The notes under the pieces: model-generated | What the model saw: the letters and a program-made list of their open reading frames with translations, nothing else | What the model was told of the DNA's origin: nothing | Database searches by the model: none | Shown here: positions 46,094 through 53,823 of the stretch, one piece after another | Layout: each line of letters opens with the position of its first letter | Numbering within the stretch: position 1 is the stretch's first letter | Position numbers and translations under genes: made by a program | NCBI RefSeq assembly: GCF_022179325.1 | Contig: NZ_BPQQ01000022.1 | Location: 248,001 to 312,000, forward strand | Origin: Methylobacterium isbiliense | GTDB lineage: Bacteria > Pseudomonadota > Alphaproteobacteria > Rhizobiales > Beijerinckiaceae | Direction: 5' to 3' | DNA length: 64,000 bases

Positions 46094-47929
46094 GTGGTGT
46101 CGTTCGAGGCCCGATCCGCTCCGCGCGCGCAGGCGCTCGCGCTCCCGCCCGACCTCGCCTTCCTGCTCTGGCAGGGCGTGCCGCCGGACCGCCTGCTGCG
46201 GGCGGCCGCGGACGCAAGGCGCGCCGGGGTCGATGGGGCGACCGCCCTGCTGGCCTCCGGGCTGATGGCGGAGGAGGCCTATTACCGCGCCCTCGCCCGG
46301 GCCCTCGGGACCCCCTATCTCGGCGCCGAGCTGCCCCTCGCCCCCGACGCCGGTCACCCCGCCCTTCTCGCCGCGAGCACGGCGCCGCTGCGGCCCGGGG
46401 AGCCGGCCCGGTGGGTGGCGGCCCCGCGCGGTGCGGCCATCGCCCGCCTCCTGCACCGGGCCGGCGAGCCGCCGCCCGCCATCGCCGTGCCGGCCGTGCT
46501 GCGCGCGGCGCTGCTGCGCCAGGGCGGCGAGGCCGCCGCGCGCGAGGCGGCGGAGGGGCTGGAGCGGCGCGCGCCGGCCTGGGCCTTCCGGCCGGGGCCG
46601 GACCCGGCCCAGTGGCTCGCCCTGGGCCTCGCGGTCGCGGCGGTGCCGCTCGTGCTCGGCGCTCCGGCCTGGATCCAGGCCGCCTGTCTCGGGCTCCTCA
46701 ACCTGCTCTTCCTCGCCATGACGGCGTTCCGCCTGGGCGCGCTGTGCCTGCGGCCGGCGGCGCCGGTGGTGGACCGCGCCGAGGAGGCCCTCCTGCCGGT
46801 CTACACGGTGCTGGTCGCTCTCTGCCGCGAGGCCCCGGTGGTGCCGCGGCTCGTGCGCGCCCTGGCGCAGCTCGATTATCCGCGCACGAAGCTCGACGTG
46901 AAGTTCGTCATCGAGGCGGACGATCCCGACACCGCCGCTGCGCTGGCAGAGGTGCCCAATCCCGGCTGGTTCGAGGTGATCATGGCCCCGCCCGGGCTGC
47001 CCCGCACCAAGCCCCGCGCGCTCAACCTCGCCCTGCCGTTCGCCCGCGGGGAGCACCTCGTGGTCTACGATGCCGAGGACGTGCCCGATCCGGGCCAGCT
47101 GCGCGCCGCCGCCGCGCTCTTCGCCCGCAGCTCGCCCCGCACGGCCTGCCTGCAGGGCCGCCTCGTCATCGACAACACCGCAGATTCCTGGCTCACGCGC
47201 TGCTTCACCCTCGAATACGCGGCCCTGTTCGACGTGCTCGGCCCCGCCCTCTCGGCGTGCCGGCTGCCGGTGCCGCTCGGCGGCACGACGACGCATTTCC
47301 GCACCGCCACGCTGCGGGCGCTGCACGGCTGGGACGCCTGGAACGTCACGGAGGATGCCGATCTCGGCCTGCGCCTCGCGCTGGCCGGCTACCATGTCGG
47401 CGACCTGCCGCTCTCCACCCTGGAGGAGGCGCCAGCCCGCCTCCGGCCATGGCTGCGCCAGCGCACCCGCTGGATGAAGGGCTTCATCCAGACCAGCATC
47501 ACCCACAGCCGCCGCCCCATCCACGCCCTCGTCCGGCTGGGGCCGCTCGGCCTGCTCGCCGCCGCCGCGATGGTGCCCGGCACCGTGCTGTCGGCCCTCG
47601 CCTATCCGGTGCTGATCGCGGTGGCCGCCTGGCAGTTCCTGGCCCGTCCCCTGCCGGCCGACCCCAGCTTCGCCGCCAACCTGCTCACCGGCCTCGCCCT
47701 CGTCCTGTTCGCCGCCGGCTTCGCCGCGATGCTGCTGCCCGCCGCGTTGGGCTGCATCCGGCGGCGCTGGTGGGGCCTGCTGCCCTGGATCGGCCTGCTG
47801 CCGGCCTATTTCATGCTCGTCAGCGCCGCGGCCTGGCTCGGCCTGATCGAACTCATCCGGGCGCCCGCGCGCTGGAACAAGACCGAGCATGGTCTCGCCG
47901 TAACCTCGCGCAGCGGGCGATTGCAGTGA
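46094..47929 (+). CDS. Membrane GT2 family glycosyltransferase with N-terminal T2SSE-like domain
   Basis: 611 residues. The N-terminal about 130 residues (LLASGLMAEEAYYRALARALGTPYLGAELPL) resemble the short helical domain at the start of GspE-type ATPases and some polysaccharide synthases. Two helices (about 175-225) precede a processive GT2 domain: VLVALCREAPVVPRLVRALAQLDYP, DVKFVIEADDPDT, YDAEDVPDPGQLR, the catalytic TEDADLGLRLALAGY and LRQRTRWMKGF (Q-x-x-R-W). C-terminal membrane helices follow. This layout resembles beta-glucan or cellulose-synthase-like enzymes without PilZ. The start is GTG 46094 after GGGGAG. Product polymer unknown. It is divergent from the solute-binding protein. Confidence 0.88.
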   Translation: MVSFEARSAPRAQALALPPDLAFLLWQGVPPDRLLRAAADARRAGVDGATALLASGLMAEEAYYRALARALGTPYLGAELPLAPDAGHPALLAASTAPLRPGEPARWVAAPRGAAIARLLHRAGEPPPAIAVPAVLRAALLRQGGEAAAREAAEGLERRAPAWAFRPGPDPAQWLALGLAVAAVPLVLGAPAWIQAACLGLLNLLFLAMTAFRLGALCLRPAAPVVDRAEEALLPVYTVLVALCREAPVVPRLVRALAQLDYPRTKLDVKFVIEADDPDTAAALAEVPNPGWFEVIMAPPGLPRTKPRALNLALPFARGEHLVVYDAEDVPDPGQLRAAAALFARSSPRTACLQGRLVIDNTADSWLTRCFTLEYAALFDVLGPALSACRLPVPLGGTTTHFRTATLRALHGWDAWNVTEDADLGLRLALAGYHVGDLPLSTLEEAPARLRPWLRQRTRWMKGFIQTSITHSRRPIHALVRLGPLGLLAAAAMVPGTVLSALAYPVLIAVAAWQFLARPLPADPSFAANLLTGLALVLFAAGFAAMLLPAALGCIRRRWWGLLPWIGLLPAYFMLVSAAAWLGLIELIRAPARWNKTEHGLAVTSRSGRLQ

Positions 47930-47951
47930 CGCGCGGCCGGGCCGCGGTGCC

Positions 47952-48545
47952 TCAGAGCTGCCGCGCCACCTCCGCGGCGGCCTCTGCCGCCGGCCGCATC
48001 AGGTTGAGCGAGCCGACGAAGCCGTTCTTCGCGTCCATGATGTAGACGAGCGAGGTGTGCTCCATCGTGTAGTCCCCGTCCTTGAGCGGGACCTTGCGGC
48101 TGTAGGCGCGGTAGGCCTTGACGGCCTGCGCCACCGCCTCGGGCGAGCCCGTGAGGCCGACGATGCGGGGATCGAAGCTCTCGAGGTACTGCTGCAGCGC
48201 CCCGGGCGTGTCGCGCTCGGGATCGACGCTGATGAACAGGGCCTTCACGTCCCGCCCCTTGGGGCCGAGGGCGGCGAGCACGTCGGAGATCTGCTGCAGC
48301 GTGGTCGGGCAGACGTCGGGGCAGCGGGTGAAGCCGAAGAAGACGAGGTGCGGGCGGCCGAGGAAGTCCTTCTCGGTCACGGTGCGTCCGCGCTGGTCGG
48401 TGAGCGTGAACGGGCCGCCGACGGCGCTGGCCGTGACCGCCGGCCGGCCGAGCAGGGTCACGGCGACGAGCCCGAGCGCCGCCAGCCCCAGGGCGAAGAC
48501 GAGGAGCGGGATCGCAGCGCGGCGCATCACGGGTGAGAGCGGCAT
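47952..48545 (-). CDS. SCO1/SenC family copper chaperone-like protein
   Basis: 197 residues: N-terminal membrane anchor (AAIPLLVFALGLAALGLVAVTLL) and a thioredoxin-fold domain with the copper/redox motif FTRCPDVCPTTLQQI and the distal metal His in DGDYTMEHTSLVYIMD. SCO proteins deliver copper to the CuA site of cytochrome oxidase or act as thiol reductants. ATG 48545 is preceded by AGGGG; the ATG at 48527 lacks a ribosome site. No oxidase genes adjoin. Confidence 0.92.
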   Translation of the reverse strand: MPLSPVMRRAAIPLLVFALGLAALGLVAVTLLGRPAVTASAVGGPFTLTDQRGRTVTEKDFLGRPHLVFFGFTRCPDVCPTTLQQISDVLAALGPKGRDVKALFISVDPERDTPGALQQYLESFDPRIVGLTGSPEAVAQAVKAYRAYSRKVPLKDGDYTMEHTSLVYIMDAKNGFVGSLNLMRPAAEAAAEVARQL

Positions 48546-48733
48546 CGGGCACCCCTGGCACGAGAGGCTGCCGCCACACCACGGCCGGGGCGGACCCGCA
48601 AGGGGACACGCGGTCGCCCTGGCCCGCGCGCCGCGCAGGCCTGCCTTCCGCCGGGCGACGCGGTGGCGTGTTGCGTCGGGCGCACGGCTCTCCTATCGCT
48701 CGCCGCCAGCCGCCCGCAGCGCCGGACCACGAG

Positions 48734-49984
48734 ATGATGATCGACAAGCTCTCCCTGCCGAAGGACAAGATCCGCGTTCTTCTTCTCGAAGGCATCAACG
48801 ACAGCGCCGTGGCGCTGCTGAACGCGGCCGGCTACACCAACGTCACCCGGCTGGCGAAGGCCCTCGATCCGGCCGACCTGCGCGAGGCGCTGCGGGGCAC
48901 GCACATCCTCGGCATCCGCTCGCGCACCGAGCTCGACGAGGCGGCGCTGGAGGCCGCCGACCGGCTGATCGCGGTGGGCTGCTTCTCGGTCGGCACCAAT
49001 CAGGTCGACCTCGAGGCCGCGCGCCGCCGCGGCATCCCGGTCTTCAACGCTCCCTTCTCCAACACCCGCTCGGTGGCCGAACTCGTCATCGGCGAGATCG
49101 TGATGCTCCTGCGCCGCATCGTGCCGCGCTCCGTCTCGGCGCATGCGGGCGGCTGGGACAAGTCGGCGGCCGGTTCCTTCGAGGTGCGCGGCAAGACGCT
49201 CGGCATCGTCGGCTACGGCAACATCGGCTCGCAGCTCTCCAACCTCGCCGAGGCGATGGGCATGCGGGTGATCTTCCACGACCTCACCGACCGCCTGCGC
49301 CACGGCAACACCGAGCCGGTGGACACCCTCGACGACCTCCTGGCGCAGAGCGACGTGGTCTCGCTGCACGTGCCGGAGACGCCCGCCACGCACGCCATGA
49401 TCGGCGAGGCGCAGATCCGGGCGATGAAGCCCGGCGCCTACCTGATCAACAACAGCCGCGGCACGGTGGTCGACCTCGACGCGCTCGCGGGCGCCTTGCG
49501 CGACGGCCACCTGCGCGGGGCGGCGGTCGACGTCTTCCCGGTCGAGCCGAAATCGAACAGCGAGCGCTTCGTCTCGCCGCTCCAGGGGCTGGAGAACGTG
49601 ATCCTCACCCCGCATGTCGGCGGCTCCACCGAGGAGGCGCAGGAGCGCATCGGCGCCGAGGTGGCGCGCAAGCTCGTGGACTATTCGGACATCGGCTCGA
49701 CCGTGGGCGCGGTGAACTTCCCGCAGGTGCAGCTCGCCGCCCGCCCGCTCGGCACCCGCTACATCCACGTGCAGCGCAACCTGCCCGGCATGCTGCGGCG
49801 CCTCAACGACGTCTTCGCCCGCCAGGGCATCAACATCGCGGCCCAGTTCTACCAGACCGACGGAGAGATCGGCTACGTGGTGATCGAGACCGATGCGGTG
49901 GACGGCGACGCCGAGGCGCTGCTGGAGGAGATCCGCCAGCTCGACGGCACGATCCGGGCGCGGCTGCTCTACGAGCGGCGGTGA
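48734..49984 (+). CDS. serA: D-3-phosphoglycerate dehydrogenase with ACT domain
   Basis: 416 residues, the E. coli SerA type: oxidises 3-phosphoglycerate to 3-phosphohydroxypyruvate, first step of serine synthesis. Landmarks are the substrate loop LGIRSRTELDEAAL, VGCFSVGTNQVDL, NAPFSNTRSVAELVIGEI, Rossmann loop GIVGYGNIGSQ, Arg in INNSRGTVVD, Glu in VDVFPVEP, His in LTPHVGGSTEEAQ, and a C-terminal ACT domain (YIHVQRNLPGMLRRLNDVFARQGINIAAQF) for serine feedback. ATGs at 48734 and 48737 are both possible. In methylotrophs with the serine cycle this step also links to C1 assimilation. Confidence 0.95.
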   Translation: MMIDKLSLPKDKIRVLLLEGINDSAVALLNAAGYTNVTRLAKALDPADLREALRGTHILGIRSRTELDEAALEAADRLIAVGCFSVGTNQVDLEAARRRGIPVFNAPFSNTRSVAELVIGEIVMLLRRIVPRSVSAHAGGWDKSAAGSFEVRGKTLGIVGYGNIGSQLSNLAEAMGMRVIFHDLTDRLRHGNTEPVDTLDDLLAQSDVVSLHVPETPATHAMIGEAQIRAMKPGAYLINNSRGTVVDLDALAGALRDGHLRGAAVDVFPVEPKSNSERFVSPLQGLENVILTPHVGGSTEEAQERIGAEVARKLVDYSDIGSTVGAVNFPQVQLAARPLGTRYIHVQRNLPGMLRRLNDVFARQGINIAAQFYQTDGEIGYVVIETDAVDGDAEALLEEIRQLDGTIRARLLYERR

Positions 49985-50051
49985 GGCGACGGGCCTGCCG
50001 CGCGCAGCCGGACTCCGCCGGTGCGGGTCGAGGCTGCGCGGAACGGACAGG

Positions 50052-50127
50052 TGGTGGGCCCGGCAGGACTCGAACCTGCAACCAGACCGTTATGAGCGGC
50101 CGGCTCTAACCATTGAGCTACGGGCCC
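50052..50127 (-). tRNA. tRNA-Ile2 (anticodon CAT, lysidine type), CCA encoded
   Basis: The minus strand begins GGGCCCGTAGCTCAATGGTT. The anticodon loop is CTCATAA on a GGCCG/CGGTC stem, the T-arm is GCAGGTTCGAGTCCTGC, and the 3' end is GGGCCCACCA. The loop CTCATAA and overall pattern match E. coli ileX, so this CAT tRNA is read as isoleucine 2 (needing TilS) rather than methionine. 76 nt. Confidence 0.92.
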
Positions 50128-50418
50128 TGCGTCGCCAATCTCAAAACCTTGGTGCAGATCTCGAGGGCCGGCGAGGGCTTCGGCGGCGGAAGCCGTGGCC
50201 GTGAGTACCCGCGCGTCGGTCGATCGGCAAGCCCCTCGGCCGGCGGCCGGGAGCCTCTCACCCGACGACGCTCCCGCCTCGTTCGCCGGCCGGGCCGTTC
50301 GCCCGAGCGGGAGCGCGCTCCGGCAGCGTCGGCACTCGTCCGGTTCACACCCTCCGCCGGCCATCCGCCCCCGATCGGCACCTGGGCGCGCGCGATGACC
50401 GCCCGGGCGCGGCACGCC
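50128..50418. other. Spacer between tRNA-Ile2 and the HerA-like gene
   Basis: 291 bp, GC-rich, with no gene or clear hairpin recognised. No copy of the tRNA 3' end was seen at the far side of the HerA-like gene, so there is no evidence for a tRNA-integrated island here. Confidence 0.45.
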
Positions 50419-52227
50419 TCAGCGAGAGCCGAACCGGGGTTGGTAGCGTGTCGGCCGCGAGGGGGCGGTGAAGTCTTCCTCATGCAGGAGGGGCGGAGGG
50501 CTGCGCTGCGCGTCCAGTGGAGACTTGATCGGCGAGGCCGCCACCAGTCCGTCATTGGGCTGGAGCGACTTCACGCCCGGGCCTCGCCATCGCTCGACGA
50601 TCGACGCGATGTAGCTGTGATCCACGCCCGAGGCGCTGAAGGCGGCACATCCGGTCGCATCGCTGCGCGGGAGGAGATGGGCCGGCATCTCGGCGAACCG
50701 GATGCGTGTGGGCAGCGGCATGCCTTCGCCGAACCCCAGGGCTTCGCGAAGTCCGAGCGAGGGGACGAAGCTCAGCAGGTTGGCGGCCGCGTCCGGGACC
50801 GCAGCCCGCAGGATGGTCTGATCGCACTCGTTCGTCATCCGCATCGCGAAGACGGTGCTGCATTGCGAGAGAATGGTCGCGTCGAGCTCGGCCGCACGCT
50901 GCGTCACCAGGCCGAGATAGATGCCGTACTTGCGTCCCTCCTTGGCGATGCGCGAGAGGGCCTTGCGGGTCGGCCCGAACCCCATCGTGCGGTCGGCCGG
51001 CGCATAGCGGTGGGCCTCTTCGCAGACGAGCAGCATCGGCAGGTTGCCGTCGCTCCACAGCCCCAGCTCGAAGGCCATGCGGCACACCACCGAGACCACC
51101 GAATCCACCACCTCGGCCGGAAAGCCGGCGAGTTGCATCACGGTCACGGACCTGCCGTTTCCCGGGTACTTGAACAGCTCGCTCACAACCTCGACCATGC
51201 TGTCGCCGCCGACGTTGGCGCTGTCGAACATGAAGGCGTAGCGCTGGTCGCTCCGGACATGCTCGATGCGGCTCAGCAATCTCGTATAGTTGAAGACGAG
51301 CGCACGATTCTCCAGTTTGCCCCGTCGCTCCTCGATGAGAGCAACGAGATCGACGAGCCGGTAAGGGACGGGCGTGTCCACACTGAAGCCCGTGGACTTG
51401 AGATCCGACCGCTTCAGCACGGCGCGATCGAGGGAGTTTCGGCTGCTCGCAAACTGCGCCCTCGCCAGAGGGACGAGTTCGGCGAGAATGTCGACCTCTT
51501 CTTCAACGCCTGGGCGGCCGCGAAACAGGACGTCGACGAACTCTTCGAAGTTGAACAGCCAGAATGGTAGGCGAAGATTGCTGGGTCGGATCACATCGGC
51601 ATGAGGCGCAAAACAGGATCCATATTCGTTGTGCGGATCGACGAAAAGAACGCGCAGATCGGGCTTCGACTTCAAGATCTCCCTGACGAGCAGTGCAACG
51701 CCGCTCGATTTACCAACGCCAGTGGAGCCGAGCACCGCGAAGTGCTTCTTGAGCAGTTCGTCAACCTTGATGTCTGCCGTTACGGTTTCGTCCTGGCGCA
51801 AATGGCCGATCGTGATCGTGTTCTCGCCCGGGCAGCGGAAGATGGCGGTCAGATCCCCTTCAGACAAGGCATGAGCGAAATGCCCGACCCTTGGGTAGGA
51901 TGTCACACCTCGTCTATATGATGGTGTACCATTGGCTCCGGTGAAGATCTCGCCGAACAAATCGACCGAGCAGGCCATTCCGGATTTTGGAGAGCTCGAC
52001 GATGATATCGATGTGACCACGCCGACGATCGTGGTGCCTGCTGTTCGTATGCCGATGAGATTGCCAACGGTCACGGAGCAGACTTGCTCGCTTGTGACCG
52101 ACGCCGAGCTGAGAAGAGTGATGCCAGCTTGCGATCCACTGACGAGGTGCACGCGTCCCATCACCGCGGGATCGTCGATGTGAGATTCCAAGCCCGTTCT
52201 CCCGCCTTCCGCGTGGAGAGGGACCAT
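50419..52227 (-). CDS. Orphan HerA-like ATPase/translocase
   Basis: About 602 residues of the HerA/FtsK superfamily (DUF87). An N-terminal HAS-barrel-like region (MGRVHLVSGSQAGITLLSS) precedes Walker A VLGSTGVGKSSGVALLVRE, a helical insert, Walker B MLLVCEEAHRYAP, the sensor VTQRAAELDATILSQCSTVFAMRM and the C-terminal HerA block NLLSFVPSLGLREALGFGEGMPLPTRIRF. Relatives form hexameric DNA translocases, usually with a NurA nuclease or, in defence systems, a Sir2 or nuclease partner; no such partner is adjacent. The start is uncertain: TTG 52287, ATG 52227 or ATG 52161, none with a good ribosome site. GC is clearly lower than in both flanks, suggesting acquisition. Confidence 0.85.
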   Translation of the reverse strand: MVPLHAEGGRTGLESHIDDPAVMGRVHLVSGSQAGITLLSSASVTSEQVCSVTVGNLIGIRTAGTTIVGVVTSISSSSSPKSGMACSVDLFGEIFTGANGTPSYRRGVTSYPRVGHFAHALSEGDLTAIFRCPGENTITIGHLRQDETVTADIKVDELLKKHFAVLGSTGVGKSSGVALLVREILKSKPDLRVLFVDPHNEYGSCFAPHADVIRPSNLRLPFWLFNFEEFVDVLFRGRPGVEEEVDILAELVPLARAQFASSRNSLDRAVLKRSDLKSTGFSVDTPVPYRLVDLVALIEERRGKLENRALVFNYTRLLSRIEHVRSDQRYAFMFDSANVGGDSMVEVVSELFKYPGNGRSVTVMQLAGFPAEVVDSVVSVVCRMAFELGLWSDGNLPMLLVCEEAHRYAPADRTMGFGPTRKALSRIAKEGRKYGIYLGLVTQRAAELDATILSQCSTVFAMRMTNECDQTILRAAVPDAAANLLSFVPSLGLREALGFGEGMPLPTRIRFAEMPAHLLPRSDATGCAAFSASGVDHSYIASIVERWRGPGVKSLQPNDGLVAASPIKSPLDAQRSPPPLLHEEDFTAPSRPTRYQPRFGSR

Positions 52228-52386
52228 GGCATTCGCCGGTAAACGGCCGGACACCGCCGGTGAACGCCTGGCGTCATAGTGAATCAATGTCTTGCGCGGC
52301 CCACCTCCGTCGGTGAACGCGCGCCGACACGGCCGGCACCTGGCTAGCCGCGTCCGTCACACTGAAGAATAACCGCCCTGGGTACG

Positions 52387-52415
52387 GGCGCGAGGGGCAG
52401 CCTGCCCCTCGCGCC
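52387..52415 (-). terminator. Stem-loop after the outer-membrane protein gene
   Basis: A perfect 12-bp stem, 52387-52398/52104+300-52415 (GGCGCGAGGGGC; right arm 52404-52415) with a 5-nt loop, 11 bp past the stop of the barrel gene. Probably ends that transcript before the HerA-like gene; no long T tract. Confidence 0.7.
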
Positions 52416-52425
52416 GTCGGCCGCC

Positions 52426-53304
52426 TCAGAAGCTGCCGAACTTGTAGTTCACGCCGGCGCGCACGAGGTTGCCCTCGGTCGAGAAGCGCGAGGTGTAGGA
52501 GCCGGTGGCGGCCGTGAAGGTCGCACCCGTCGCCGGGTTGATGCTGCTCACGATCACGTTGCGGCTGCCGAGGTCGTAGCGCAGGTACTCGACCTTCAGC
52601 GTCACCGCGCTGGTCTTGAAGACGTTCAGGAAGCTGTCGGTCGGCAGCGCGTACTCGATGCCGCCGCCATAGGCGTAGCCGGTCTCCATGTCGCGGTAGC
52701 CGCCCGTGTAGGCGAGCGGGTTGCCGGCCGCGTTGCTGAGGAAGTTGGCCCGGTAGCCGACGTCGCCGTACGCAAAGCCGCCGGTGCCATAGACGAGGAA
52801 GCGGTCGAAGGCGTAGCCGATCCGGCCCCGCACCGTGCCGAGGAAGTCGAGCTGCTGGCGGAAGGTCGAGGGATCGCCGAGCCCGCTGACGAAGCCGCCG
52901 GTGCGGCGCAGGTCGGTGTACTGGGCGTCGGCCTCGACGCCGACGACGATGCCGGAGCCCGGCGTGAACTGGTAGTTGTAGCCGATCTGCGCGCCGCCCG
53001 TGAACCCTTCCTGCTGCACGCCGAAGACGCCCGGACGCCGGTTGGTCAGGACGTTGGTGACGGTGTTGGTGTTGGCCGGGCCGATCAGCGGGCCGGCACC
53101 GGCGCCGTTGTTGCCTCTGGTCTGGATCGCGGGGTTGTCGCTGAACGCGTAGCCCGCATTGAAGCCGGCGTAGAAGCCGGTCCAGGTGAGGACCGGCACC
53201 GGCGCGAAGACCGGCGGCGCCACGCGGCGCGGCAGGTCGGCCGCGAGCGCGCTGCTTCCGACCGCCGCGAGGCACAGGGCGATCAGGGATACTCTCTGAA
53301 CCAC
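52426..53304 (-). CDS. Outer-membrane beta-barrel protein (Omp25/31-like)
   Basis: 292 residues. A signal peptide (VSLIALCLAAVGSSALAADLP) precedes the typical rhizobial start WTGFYAGFNAGYAF and alternating strands ending with the aromatic C-terminus RAGVNYKFGSF, as recognised by the BAM machinery. It resembles the Omp25/Omp31-type 8-stranded barrels of Hyphomicrobiales, abundant structural or adhesion proteins. The start is GTG at 53304, with CGGAGG nine bases before it; the longer ATG at 53334 lies upstream of that ribosome site and is less likely. Confidence 0.9.
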   Translation of the reverse strand: MVQRVSLIALCLAAVGSSALAADLPRRVAPPVFAPVPVLTWTGFYAGFNAGYAFSDNPAIQTRGNNGAGAGPLIGPANTNTVTNVLTNRRPGVFGVQQEGFTGGAQIGYNYQFTPGSGIVVGVEADAQYTDLRRTGGFVSGLGDPSTFRQQLDFLGTVRGRIGYAFDRFLVYGTGGFAYGDVGYRANFLSNAAGNPLAYTGGYRDMETGYAYGGGIEYALPTDSFLNVFKTSAVTLKVEYLRYDLGSRNVIVSSINPATGATFTAATGSYTSRFSTEGNLVRAGVNYKFGSF

Positions 53305-53433
53305 GTGAAACGACCTCCGTTGATTGCGGCACAATCTAAACGGAGGCCATCGTCTCGTGCTGTAGCGCCCGGATCACGCCCGCGCGGAAACACGGCGGGA
53401 ACGGTGGCATTGCGTCGCCCGTGCGAGTTGGCC

Positions 53434-53580
53434 TCAGGGTTCCCCGAGATCCGCCACCGTGACGGCCTCGGCCTCCGTCGGACCTGCGAGGAGCCAGGAT
53501 CCCACCACGAGGGCGCCGGTCAGCAGGACGACCGGATAGGTGATGGCCAGGAGCGGGTGCTGCTTGGGGCGGGTGGTCAT
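53434..53580 (-). CDS. Small single-helix membrane protein, 48 residues
   Basis: MTTRPKQHPLLAITYPVVLL continues through TGALVVGSWLLAGP to a short acidic tail ending VADLGEP. One membrane helix, cytoplasmic basic N-terminus. GAGGAGG sits five bases before the ATG, the best ribosome site among the small frames in this window, which makes translation likely. No family recognised. It lies upstream of the outer-membrane protein gene on the same strand and is divergent from comM. Confidence 0.6.
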   Translation of the reverse strand: MTTRPKQHPLLAITYPVVLLTGALVVGSWLLAGPTEAEAVTVADLGEP

Positions 53581-53823
53581 GCGGCCTCCTCACGCGCTGC
53601 GGGCGGTTCGCCCACACAACGCTCCGCCGCCGGAGGAGTGCCAGCGGGGCCGTTGCGAAAATTGCTCAAGCACAAGTCGTGCCGGTTGTCTGAGGATAAG
53701 CTTGCAACTTCCGGCCGATTACTCCGCCGCGGCGTCGCCGGCGCCGCAGGGCGCCACCGGCCGGGGTTGAGAATGGCCACGCTTGCCCCTACCCTTGCGG
53801 AATGCAGTCCGGACGAGCCCCGC

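Noticed and set aside
50052-52287. Genomic island integrated at tRNA-Ile2
   Set aside because: The tRNA 3' end faces serA, not the HerA-like gene, and no duplicate of the tRNA end or integrase is seen.
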